Shown: positions 54,953 through 64,000 of the stretch, piece after piece
Layout: the number at the start of each line of letters is the position of its first letter
Position numbering within the stretch: the first letter of the stretch is position 1
DNA from: Chitinophagaceae bacterium
GTDB lineage: Bacteria > Bacteroidota > Bacteroidia > Chitinophagales > Chitinophagaceae
DNA: 64,000 bases
Direction of reading: 5' to 3'
Assembly (NCBI GenBank): GCA_016719815.1
Contig: JADJYK010000001.1
Coordinates: 372,001 to 436,000, forward strand
Position numbers and translations under genes: made by a program
Notes under the pieces: model-generated
What the model was told of the DNA's origin: nothing
What the model saw: the letters and a program-made list of their open reading frames with translations, nothing else
The model's database searches: none

Positions 54953-57015
54953 ATGCAAAAATCAACATTGCTTTTCTTCCTGTTATCTTTTTCTTTCTTG
55001 GCCGGAGCCCAAACAATCCGAAGGGTAACGCCTGAGGATACTTCAAAACCGAAAGAGCTGGAGGAAGTGGTGGTAACCGGTCAGTACCAGCCACAATCAG
55101 CTAAAAAATCCGTTTACCAGGTTAGGGTAATTAACAATGACAGAATACTGAAACAAGGTGCGGCCCAACTGCAGGATGTGCTGAAGAACGAATTGAATAT
55201 GCGGTTTTCGCAGGATGTGGCTACTGGTGGAAGCGGCATCACCATGCTTGGGCTTGCCGGCCAAAATGTAAAAATTCTTATTGATGGCCTGCCGGTAGTA
55301 GGAAGACAAGGCGCAACCAATGAAATAAATATTAACCAGATTGATATCAATTCGATTGAAAGAATAGAAGTGGTGGAAGGGCCCATGTCAGTAGTATATG
55401 GTGCCGATGCACTCGCAGGAGTGATAAACATTATTACAAAAAGGGCGGCACTGTCTAAATTTTCTGTGAATGCAAGGTTACATGAGGAGTCGGTTTCAAA
55501 CGAATATGGCATACAGCAGGGAATTCATAACCAATATGCCGGATTCACCACCCGAAGAAACAAATGGGAAGCTGGGGCGTCTTTTTCACACAACTATTTT
55601 GGCGGTTGGAAAGACACAGCAACTGACCGTGAATTAATCTGGCATAAAAAGGACCAACGTATTGCAAACGGATTTGCCGGTTACACAAATGGCAAGCTAA
55701 ACCTTCGTTTCAGGATTGATGGTTTAGATGAAGTAATTACTAACCCCGGTAATTTTAGTGAATTTCAGGAGCAATTCTCTGGCGAAAACCTCGCAAATGA
55801 CCAGCAATATCTTACCCGCAGGCTGATGCAGCAATTGCAAGGATCCTATTTTGTAAACAGCAGTTTACACTTTCAGGCACAGGCGGCTTATACCAATTAC
55901 AGGCGTCAGGTTTTTTCAACAACCGTAAGTAAACAAACCGGAGACGTAAGGCTGAATATTGCTGATGGTTCACAAAGTATTGTTTACTCAAATGGGTTTA
56001 CATTCAGAGGAACTGCATTTTATAAACTTTCTGATAAAATTTCTTTGCAGCCTGGTGTGGATATTAATATGGAAAGCGGAGAGGGGGAAAGACTGAAATC
56101 AGGTAAAAACAGTGTGAATGATTTTGCTTTCTTTATCACTTCTGAAATTACTGTTTTACCAAAGCTAAAAATCAGGCCCGGTCTGCGGTTTATTAAAAAC
56201 TCGGTGTATGATGCACCTCCGGCTATACCATCCATAAATACTAAAATTGAATTTGCTAAAACTGGGATTTGCGTTTGTCCTATGCAAATGGATTCCGCTC
56301 TCCTTCAATCAGGGAATTATACTTCAGCTTCTTTGATGTGAACCACCAAATCATTGGTAACCCCGATCTGAAAGCTGAAACTTCAAACAGTTTTACAGGT
56401 TCTTTTAATTGGAAAAAGACCATTTCGCAGAAAATGTCTTTCACTGCAAATGCTGGTGGCTTCTATAACAGCATTCGAAACCTTATTGATTATGTTTATA
56501 CTCCGGGGTCAGATACAGCGGTTGTATCCAACTTTACCGGAAGCAAAACTGCAGGGGTAAATGCAGGTGTATCAGCCAGGCACAAAGATTGGTCGGTTAC
56601 TATTGGAAGTGCTTATACTGGCTTCTATAACACCTACTCAGATGAAGACAAAGCTTTGCCTCAGTTGCAATGGTCGCCTGAGCTTACCGGCAACTTTACA
56701 TATAGCTTTAGCAAAATTGGCCTTGATCTCTCACTGTTCTGTAAGATTACAGGCAAAAAACCATACTACCTGCGTAATACCAGCCAGGAAATAGTCCTAA
56801 CTGAATTAAAAGGTTTTCAGCTGGCAGATTTCAATGTAACCAAAAAATTATTTAACCGTTTTGTGTTGAATGCAGGGGTGAGAAACATTTTCGATGTGGA
56901 CAGGATACGCAGCAGTTATGCAGTGAATGGTGTGCACACCGGCAGCGGAATCTCCAATATTGCCACAGGCAGGTCATTCTTTGCCGGCTTATCATTTAAC
57001 TGGAATAAAAAATAA
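54953..57015 (+). CDS. TonB-dependent receptor paired with HmuY, frameshifted
   Basis: About 687 residues. Signal LLFFLLSFSFLAGAQ; TonB box region ELEEVVVTGQYQP; plug with VKILIDGLPVVGRQGATN and VEGPMSVVYGADALAGVINI. The frame breaks at the A run 56258-56261; with five A the sequence reads AKNWDLRLSYANGFRSPSIREL. The barrel continues to GRSFFAGLSFNWNKK. The HmuY-family gene starts 27 bp after it, and HmuY/HmuR pairs take up haem, so haem is the likely ligand. Confidence 0.9.
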
Positions 57016-57041
57016 ACAAACAGAAATAAAATAAAACATTT

Positions 57042-58442
57042 ATGAGATATAATATAATAAACAAAGCAGCCTTCATCATTTCTGCTGTTGTATTGCTGGC
57101 AGCCTGCCGGAAAAGGGATGCAGAGCTGCCCAACCTGCTGGTAAATTTTGAAAATTCATCACAGGGGATTACACCGGCAGAAAACACTTTGGAGCAAAAG
57201 ATACTGATGTCAAGAATGGTAAATGCTGATGTAACTGTAACACTGAAACTGACCGAGCAGGGAGTGGCCTATGGAACCGATTACACCACTGAACCGGCAG
57301 CAGTTGCAGGAAAGATTACAGTGTCGATTCCAGCAGGCAGCAGTTCAGCAGTTTTCAGGGTTACGAAAGTAAACGGAGTACTTTTTGACGGAGATGAAAA
57401 ACTGGTATTTGATATTGACAGTATCGGTCAGCCATCCGGTAAAGGAATACAAAGCTCATTTTTGCTCAATTTCCACGAACTGATTGCAACATCTGAAACA
57501 GCCATAATTAATGGGGGTGGTGTACTGTATCCTAATAAAGCATTTATTGATTTAAGTGCAAGCCGGGTAACTGCTGTAAACCGTACTTCCTGGGATCTTG
57601 GTTTCTATACCGGAAGCGATGACTTCAGGGTTATTTTGAATTCATCTTCCGCAATGATGGCAAAGCAAATCAATAAGAACGACCTGAATGCCGTCACCGC
57701 AGCCGATACCGTGGGGCTGACAAACGAAGTCGCCTTCAGCCTGTTTACCCCAACAACCATTTCGTTGCCCTACATTGATTATCCCAATGGTGATTTAACA
57801 AGAACTGCCATTACCCAGATTTCGGCCACCGCCGCCGATAACAAAGTGTATATCGTTAACCGTGGGTTAGGTGTGGGCAGTCCGGCTCCTGCAAGGGGCT
57901 GGAAAAAAGTCCGTATCATCCGCAACTCATCTGGCGGATATACTTTGCAATACGCTGATATAGCAGCTACTTCATTCACTTCGGTTGATATTCCTAAAGA
58001 TGACGCATACTTCTTTAAATACGTATCCTTCGACAACGGCTCTGTATCAGCAGAGCCGGAAAAGAAGAAATGGGATCTTGCCTGGACCTATTTCTCCAAC
58101 GTTACCAATTTTGGCGCCGGCGAAGTACCCTACCTGTTCCAGGATATCATCCTGCTCAACAGGAACGTACGGTCTGCCAAAGTAATGACAAGTGCTATAC
58201 CTTTTGTCACATTTGATTCAATACATATTGCTGCTCAAACATTTTCTTCGGCACAGACAGCAATTGCTGCCGATTGGCGCAGTGGTGGAGGTCCTACCAC
58301 TTCGCCTGCAGTACGAACCGACAGGTATTACATTATAAAAGACGGCAGTAATAACTATTATAAACTTCGATTTACAGCCCTTACCCAGAACGGCGAAAGG
58401 GGATACCCCGCTTACGAGGCTATTTTGATTAAGAAAGGTTAA
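57042..58442 (+). CDS. HmuY-family haem-binding lipoprotein
   Basis: 466 residues. FIISAVVLLAACRKRD gives a lipobox. An N-terminal domain with LKLTEQGVAYGTDYTTEPAA (Calx-beta-like) precedes a HmuY domain with SWDLGFYTGSDDFRVILN and later KKWDLAWTYFSNVTN and YRLYFTALTQN-like ends. HmuY takes haem from host or environmental proteins and passes it to HmuR. The family is diverse, so another ligand is possible. It is followed by a terminator. Confidence 0.87.
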   Translation: MRYNIINKAAFIISAVVLLAACRKRDAELPNLLVNFENSSQGITPAENTLEQKILMSRMVNADVTVTLKLTEQGVAYGTDYTTEPAAVAGKITVSIPAGSSSAVFRVTKVNGVLFDGDEKLVFDIDSIGQPSGKGIQSSFLLNFHELIATSETAIINGGGVLYPNKAFIDLSASRVTAVNRTSWDLGFYTGSDDFRVILNSSSAMMAKQINKNDLNAVTAADTVGLTNEVAFSLFTPTTISLPYIDYPNGDLTRTAITQISATAADNKVYIVNRGLGVGSPAPARGWKKVRIIRNSSGGYTLQYADIAATSFTSVDIPKDDAYFFKYVSFDNGSVSAEPEKKKWDLAWTYFSNVTNFGAGEVPYLFQDIILLNRNVRSAKVMTSAIPFVTFDSIHIAAQTFSSAQTAIAADWRSGGGPTTSPAVRTDRYYIIKDGSNNYYKLRFTALTQNGERGYPAYEAILIKKG

Positions 58443-58473
58443 GTCTTTTTGGTTTTATGGTTTAATGGTTACG

Positions 58474-58498
58474 ACCGCCCTTTCCAGGGCGGTTTTTT
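58474..58498 (+). terminator. Rho-independent terminator after hmuY-like gene
   Basis: ACCGCCC/GGGCGGT with loop TTTCCA (58481-58486), followed by a run of T to 58498. Confidence 0.9.
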
Positions 58499-58531
58499 CT
58501 TGTTTATTACCCGAAAAGGCGGTATTATTCA

Positions 58532-58539
58532 TACCTTTG
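58532..58539 (+). promoter_or_regulatory. TAnnTTTG -7 element upstream of ileS
   Basis: TACCTTTG, 22 nt before ATG 58562. Confidence 0.5.
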
Positions 58540-58561
58540 CAGCCATTTTATCAGAAAGGTT

Positions 58562-61500
58562 ATGAGTGTTACTTACAGAGAATTTTCAGGATTAAATCTG
58601 CCAGCTTTTGAACAGGAAATACTGGCAAAATGGACAGAAAGCAATGCATTTGAAAAAAGTGTTTCCGTTCGGGAAGGCGCCCCGCACTTTGTTTTCTACG
58701 AAGGGCCCCCCAGTGCCAACGGTATGCCCGGCATTCACCACGTTATTTCCCGTACATTGAAGGATTTGGTTTGCCGTTACAAAACCATGAAGGGCTTCCA
58801 GGTAAAACGCAAAGGTGGCTGGGATACGCATGGCCTGCCAGTTGAACTGGGCGTGGAAAAAGAACTGGGCATAACAAAAGAAGATATTGGTAAAAAATAT
58901 CTGTTGAGGATTACAACAAAGCCTGCCGTGAGGCAGTACTGCGCTATAAAGACAAATGGGATGATATTACCCGCAAAATGGGCTATTGGGTTGATTTGAA
59001 CGACCCTTACATCACTTTCAAGAACGAATACATCGAAACACTCTGGTGGTTGCTGAAAGAGCTTTATAATAAAGGGTTGTTGTATGAAAGTGTGAGCATT
59101 CAGCCTTACTCACCTGCGGCCGGTACCGGTTTAAGTTCGCATGAACTCAACCAGCCCGGAACGTACAAGGATGTGAAAAACACCAGTTGCGTGGCTATGT
59201 TCCGTGCGGTTCAGGATGAGAAAAGTAAGTTTCTGCATGATGCCGTACATGGCGCAGAAGTATTCTTCCTTGCATGGACGACCACACCATGGACGCTTCC
59301 TTCAAATCTTGGTCTTACCGTTGGTGCCAATATTGATTATGCTTTAGTAAGTACAGTAAATCCTTATACACACCTCCCGGTAAATGTGGTGCTGGCAAAG
59401 CCACTGCTGCACAAATATTTTAAGCCTGAAAACGAAAATGTTGATATAGCGGCTTATAGCAATGATGGAAAAAATCTTCCGTATTCTATCATCAAGGAGT
59501 TTAAAGGTGCTGATATCGAAGGCTGCGAATACGAACAGTTACTTCCTTACGAGGCAAACTCTAATACCGTTATTGAAGAACTGACTCCTGGGGCAAAACC
59601 TTTCCGTGTGCTGGTGGATACGTTTGTAACTACTGAAGATGGCACAGGTATCGTTCATACGGCTCCTGCTTTTGGTGCCGATGACTTTAAAGTGGGCAAG
59701 AAGTACAATATTGGCATCCTCACCATGGTGGACAGGGAAGGAAAAATTGTAGAGGGAATGGGTGAGTTCAGCAACAGGTATGTAAAGAACTACAAGGATG
59801 AGAAAGACTATGTGGATGTAAATGTTGACATTGCTGTAAAACTGAAAAAAGAAAACAGGGCATTTAAGGTTGAAAAATACGAACACAGCTATCCGCATTG
59901 CTGGAGAACCGATAAGCCGGTTTTATACTATCCGCTGGATGCCTGGTTTATAAAAACGACTGCCCTAAAAGACAGAATGGTAGAGCTGAACAAAACCATC
60001 AACTGGAAACCTAAAAGCACTGGTGAAGGCCGCTTTGGCAACTGGCTCGAAAACTTAGTTGACTGGAACCTGAGCCGCAGCCGTTATTGGGGAACACCGC
60101 TACCTGTTTGGAGAACTGAAGACAGGGAAGAAGAAGTCTGCATCGGTTCCGTTGAAGAATTAAGGGCAGAAGCAAAAAAAGCAGATGAAATATTAGGTAC
60201 TGCTAACAGCTCAAAGCTCGAAGCTGACTGCTTAGATTTACACAAACCATTTGTTGACGACATCACACTGGTAAGTCCATCGGGCAAGCCGATGAAAAGA
60301 GTACCCGACCTCATTGATGTGTGGTTCGACAGTGGTGCTATGCCGTATGCACAGTGGCATTTTCCATTTGAGAATAAAGAAACATTTAAACAGAGTTTTC
60401 CGGCCGATTTTATTGCCGAAGGTGTTGACCAGACAAGAGGCTGGTTCTATACCCTTCATGCAATTGCCTGTTTAGTGTTTGATTCGGTAGCTTACAAAAC
60501 AGTTGTTTCCAATGGGCTGGTGCTCGATAAGAACGGAAACAAAATGAGTAAGCGCCTTGGCAATGTGGTGAACCCGTTTGAAACGATTGAAAAATTTGGT
60601 GCCGATGCCACCAGGTGGTACCTTATCACCAATGCCTCTCCATGGGATAACCTGAAATTTGACATTGAAGGCATTAAAGAAGTGCAAAGAAAGTTCTTCG
60701 GAACATTGTACAATACTTACCAGTTCTTTGCCCTGTATTCCAATGTGGATGGCTTTGCTTTTAAAGAAGCCTATGTGCCGCTGGAAGAAAGGCCTGAAAT
60801 TGACCGATGGGTTCTTTCTCTGCTCAACACAGTAGTGAAAAAAGTTAACGAGTACATGGACGATTACGAACCCACACAGGCAGGAAGGGTAATAGAAGAT
60901 TTTGTGGATGAGCATCTGAGCAACTGGTACGTTCGTCTCTGCCGCCGTCGCTTCTGGAAAGGCGAGTATGAACAGGATAAAATTTGCGCTTATCAAACCC
61001 TGTATGAGTGCCTCGAAACTATCACAAGATTAATCGCACCGATATCGCCATTCTTCAGCGACAGCATTTTCCAGAACCTGAATAAAGTAACAAACAGGTT
61101 TGTTGTGGAATCAGTTCACCATACCGATTTTCCGGTAGCAAATCTTGCAGTGATTGACGAACTGCTCGAAGAAAGAATGCAACTTGCGCAGGATGCTTCT
61201 TCACTCATTCTCTCATTAAGGAAAAAAGTAAATATCAAGGTTCGTCAGCCATTACAAAAAGTACTGATACCGGCATTGAATCCTTCCATGAAAGAACAAC
61301 TTCAAAAAGTGGAAGACCTGGTTAAAGCTGAAGTAAACGTGAAGGAAGTGGAATACCTGAGTCCCGACAATACCTTTATCCACAAAAAAATTAAACCCAA
61401 TTTTATTGCCCTTGGCAAAAAACTGGGGCCTAAAATGAAGGCAGTATCCGCTGCGTTAGCACAATTCACACAGGAGGACATTGCACGGTTGGAAAAAGAA

Positions 61501-61905
61501 GGTCAATATAATTTGTCAATTGACGGCGAACCTGTAATATTACAGATTGATGAAGTAGAAATTGGCAGCGAGGATATTCCCGGCTGGACAGTGGCCGGAA
61601 AAGGCAGTTTAACCGTGGCATTGGACGTTACAGTAACACCCGTGCTGGAAGCAGAAGGTAATGCCAGGGAATTTGTAAACCGGATTCAGAAAATAAGGAA
61701 AGACAGCGGATTTGAACTTACAGACAGGATAGAGGTAAAGGTCTTGGCGGCAGACAGAATAAAAGATTCTTTGGCAAAGTATAAAGACTATATTTGCGCC
61801 GAAATTCTTGCGGATACGCTTGAGTTTGTACCGGTCTTAGAGGCTGGTAATGAAATAGATATTAACGATTATTTGCTAAATGTGATTGTTTCAAAAAAAG
61901 GGTAA
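58562..61905 (+). CDS. ileS: Isoleucyl-tRNA synthetase (eukaryote-like type), frameshifted
   Basis: About 1114 residues; charges tRNA-Ile. The HIGH-equivalent motif is [15 protein letters not shown], the GIHH form of the eukaryote-like (type 2) Ile[20 protein letters not shown] and [19 protein letters not shown] editing sequences follow, [16 protein letters not shown], and KMSKRLGN is the KMSKS motif. The frame breaks at the A run 58892-58897; one more A gives [20 protein letters not shown] heptamer repeat lies in frame at 60208-60228. Type 2 IleRS enzymes are commonly less sensitive to mupirocin (known of the type, not tested here). A DksA-like gene follows 3 bp later. Confidence 0.96.
60208..60228 (+). 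repeat. Triple AGCTCAA-type heptamer inside ileS
   Basis: AGCTCAA, AGCTCGA, AGCTGAC in tandem: 21 nt, frame kept, encoding about SSKLEA within [16 protein letters not shown]. This is a variable loop of IleRS. The unit matches the leuS array at 9214-9234. Confidence 0.75.
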
Positions 61906-61908
61906 TTT

Positions 61909-62871
61909 ATGGCAACTAAAAAGAAAATCCGCCCTGTTGGTGGAAAAAAGGCCCCAAAAAAGGCCGCCAAACCCGCCCCTAAAAAAAACACTGCCAAATC
62001 TGCCCGTCCGTCAGGTGGGAAACCGGCAGTAAAGAAAACAGTAAAAAAAAGTACATCCAAACCAGTGACAAAGAAACCTGTAGTTAAGCCTGCCCGCGCA
62101 GCAAGCGGGAAAGTTGTTCCTAAACCAGCGGCTAAAAAACCCGTTGCAAAAAAAGTAGCTAAGCCAGCAGCAAAACCTGCAGTAAAAAAGGCAGCAAAAC
62201 CTGTTGCAAAGCCGGTAGTTAAGCCAGCCGCAAAAGCTCCTGTAAAACCTGTTGCAAAGCCGGCAACTAAAGCAGAACAACCTGCTTCTCTGCCAGTACC
62301 AGTTGTAAAGAAACCCGGTGGTGTTGACCCCAAATCTTTGGTTTCAATAAAACCGAAAGCGGCTGCGATTACCAAAAAGGAACCACCTAGGCCTACAAAA
62401 GTGATAATGCCAAAAATCAGCACAAGGAGTTCAGTTAAATATGAACCTGAGTTTACTAAATCTGTGTTAGATGCTTCGATTCAATATCAGCCTGCAACTC
62501 CTACGCAGCGTTATTCAGATGTCGATCTGTCCGAGTTCAGGGAGATTATTATGAAAAAGCTCGATGCTGCAAAAAAGGAATTAAATTATCTGCAGGGGCT
62601 CATCACCCGTAAAGATGAAGGTGGTGATATGGACGAGGCCCGTTACATGACCATGGAAGACGGCAGTGTAAGTATGGAAAGGGAGCAATTGAGCCAGATG
62701 GCCAGCCGCCAGATTACTTTTATCGATCACCTGGAAAAAGCCCTGATGCGTATCGAAAACAAAACATACGGTATTTGCCGTGTTACAGGTAAACTGATTG
62801 ATAAAGCGAGACTGAAAGCAGTGCCCCATGCCACATTGAGTATTGAGGCAAAGCAGTTGATGAATAAATAG
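61909..62871 (+). CDS. DksA/TraR-like protein with long Lys/Ala/Pro-rich tail
   Basis: 320 residues. Residues 1 to about 140 are made almost only of Lys, Pro, Ala and Val in KPA/KPV repeats, resembling histone H1 or Hc1 tails that bind DNA non-specifically. The C-terminal part, about 200-320, is DksA-like: DLSEFREIIMKKLDAAKKEL, then a coiled-coil helix and a degenerate zinc-finger region with CRVTGKLIDKARL and a single Cys. DksA-like proteins act on RNA polymerase. It starts 3 bp after ileS, so it is probably co-transcribed. Low-complexity DNA in the tail could hide errors, but the frame is intact. Confidence 0.85.
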   Translation: MATKKKIRPVGGKKAPKKAAKPAPKKNTAKSARPSGGKPAVKKTVKKSTSKPVTKKPVVKPARAASGKVVPKPAAKKPVAKKVAKPAAKPAVKKAAKPVAKPVVKPAAKAPVKPVAKPATKAEQPASLPVPVVKKPGGVDPKSLVSIKPKAAAITKKEPPRPTKVIMPKISTRSSVKYEPEFTKSVLDASIQYQPATPTQRYSDVDLSEFREIIMKKLDAAKKELNYLQGLITRKDEGGDMDEARYMTMEDGSVSMEREQLSQMASRQITFIDHLEKALMRIENKTYGICRVTGKLIDKARLKAVPHATLSIEAKQLMNK

Positions 62872-62890
62872 ATACTGGTTATAAAATAGA

Positions 62891-62916
62891 AACCCCGGTT
62901 TTAGCCGGGGTTTTTT
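62891..62916 (+). terminator. Rho-independent terminator
   Basis: AACCCCGG/CCGGGGTT (62891-62898 with 62905-62912), followed by T residues to 62916, between the DksA-like gene and the convergent barrel gene. Confidence 0.9.
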
Positions 62917-62934
62917 ATTGATCATTTTTGTTAC

Positions 62935-63685
62935 TTATTTCTTACCTCTCAGGAATATCTGGAATCCTGCTCCCAGCAGAAAACGGTGGTTGGTGAACTT
63001 GGTGGTGGTTTCATTTTCCCCACGGGCATCAATACTGCCGTTATTGCCATCATCTCTCAACGTGGTACGCTTGAAAACGTTCTTATTATAGGAGAAATTA
63101 TAGCCTAGATAAAAATCAAGCCCCTGCATTTTCGCCCATCATTTTGGTGAAACCTCCTGTAAAAGTGGCATTGGCAAAAAATCCACCTGAGGAACTGCCA
63201 TCATAAGTTTGTTTATAGGCAGAGCCGCCAGAGCCGCCATAAAAAAAGCCTTCTTCCTTATAGCTGCTGATGCCGGCATTTACGCTTGCCTGGCCAAAAG
63301 GCAATAAGGATCCGCCTTTTGAAAAGTAATTCCTGGCAAATCCGCCAACGCCTATGTTAAAATTGCTGGCTTTATCACTTTGGTAAGTACTGCCGGTTTG
63401 CTCATAAGTTACTTTTTGACTGGTCGGGTTAATGTTCAGCGAAAAGCCAACTGCTGTATTTTCTGATACAAACCAGCCAAGCGAAGGACTGATATTGATA
63501 CTGTAATTGGTGTTTTTAGATTTATTGTCGCCAATATTGGCCACCGATATATCAGAACTCCCGGAATTAAACACAATTGCAGCAACCGAAGCGCCGGCCA
63601 TTTTATCGCCTTTCTTAAACTGGGCATTGGCAGTTATATTAGCAAGTATTAAAATGGGCAGAAGATAGTTTTTAAGCAAACGCAT
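62935..63685 (-). CDS. Outer-membrane beta-barrel protein, frameshifted
   Basis: About 250 residues. Signal LLPILILANITANAQ followed by alternating strands (YSINISPSLGWFVSENTAVGFSLN, FNIGVGGFARNYF) as in small porin-like barrels. The frame breaks at CCCC 63121-63124 (plus strand); removing one base gives GENAGLDFYLGYNFSYNKN and ends LLGAGFQIFLRGKK. The function is unknown. Confidence 0.8.
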
Positions 63686-63838
63686 ATATTATATAGTTTG
63701 GGGTTCAGGCAAATATAAGCCTTCGGGTAAAACAGCTATTTAAAAGGTTTTTTTTAATTCTTAAAAAAATATCTTGGTAGAAACCGAAATTCCCACTACT
63801 TTTAAAACTGAAACTAATTAACAGCCAAATCTAACTTT

Positions 63839-64000
63839 ATGAGAAAGTTTAATCTTCTTTCATTATTCGCTTTAGCAATTACTTTTTTAGCCGTTAGCTG
63901 TACAAAAGAAGGTCCTGAAGGTCCTGCTGGTGCAACTGGTGCGCAAGGCCCAACTGGTGCTGCTGGTACTAACGGTACAAATGGTGCAACTGGTGCTACT
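63839..64000 (+). CDS. Collagen-like lipoprotein, 5' part only
   Basis: At least 54 residues before the window ends. MRKFNLLSLFALAITFLAVSC is a lipobox signal, followed by KEGPEGPAGATGAQGPTG and further Gly-X-Y triplets. Such lipoproteins form collagen-like stalks on the surface. The C-terminal domain lies beyond the window. Confidence 0.85.
   Translation, partial: MRKFNLLSLFALAITFLAVSCTKEGPEGPAGATGAQGPTGAAGTNGTNGATGAT

Noticed and set aside
9131..58897. Frame breaks as programmed frameshifting
   Set aside because: Too many unrelated genes are affected, several runs are only 3 bases long, and no consistent slippery site or stimulator is seen.
1..64000. tRNA or rRNA genes
   Set aside because: I looked through the intergenic gaps and saw no cloverleaf or rRNA core sequence; without a scan a single tRNA could still be missed, but I cannot support one.

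Overview
The window looks like one contig of a Bacteroidota genome, most likely Chitinophagaceae or a close relative. Evidence: a type IX secretion tail (gene ending at 21001), TonB-dependent receptors, a HmuY-family lipoprotein, DUF3098 beside ftsX, a eukaryote-like IleRS, lipoproteins with a bare Cys lipobox, few clear Shine-Dalgarno sites, and several promoter-like TAnnTTTG elements just upstream of start codons. I see no rRNA, tRNA, CRISPR array, transposase or integrase.

Layout. 0.3-8 kb: ruvC, a flippase-like membrane protein, DUF3108, an MBL hydrolase with an MFS transporter, a duplicated lipoprotein, uppP, DUF3098 and ftsX. 8-15 kb: leuS, which carries an in-frame DUF559 nuclease-like domain and several short repeats, then a tricorn-like S41 protease. 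16-21 kb: a 1652-residue secreted multidomain protein. 21-30 kb: M23 peptidase, ruvB, response regulator, GroES-like protein, HerA-like ATPase, LTA-synthase-like sulfatase and recQ. 30-36 kb: OmpA-like protein, copper P-type ATPase, tsaE, alanine dehydrogenase. 36-43.5 kb: a probable copper-uptake receptor with a Met/His-rich lipoprotein and a small Cys protein, an ABC ATPase, lpxA, an AraC regulator and ferritin. 43.6-50.5 kb: a redox block made of two c-type cytochrome lipoproteins, an OB-fold protein, YceI, a DUF5777 barrel, nitroreductase, SET protein, cytochrome c peroxidase, DUF4920 and a DUF3365 haem protein. 50.7-58.4 kb: an L,D-transpeptidase and an iron/haem uptake block (ChaN-like protein, FecA-like receptor, second receptor, HmuY). 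58.5-64 kb: ileS, a DksA-like protein with a histone-H1-like tail, an outer-membrane barrel and the start of a collagen-like lipoprotein.

Two things dominate interpretation. First, 18 genes are split by about 20 apparent single-base frameshifts, nearly all at homopolymers and mostly deletions, and they hit essential genes (leuS, ileS). I treat these as sequence errors and give each gene as one joined feature with the suspected site. Second, leuS and ileS contain in-frame repeats: a triple AGCTCAA-type heptamer in both, plus a TTCATGG heptamer/palindrome and a DUF559 domain flanked by palindromes in leuS. This points to small mobile sequences that survive inside essential reading frames. It is the most unusual signal in the window.

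Metal and electron-transfer themes run from 31 to 58 kb: copper uptake and export, iron storage, haem uptake and several haem proteins. All functions are inferred from sequence alone; no search was run.
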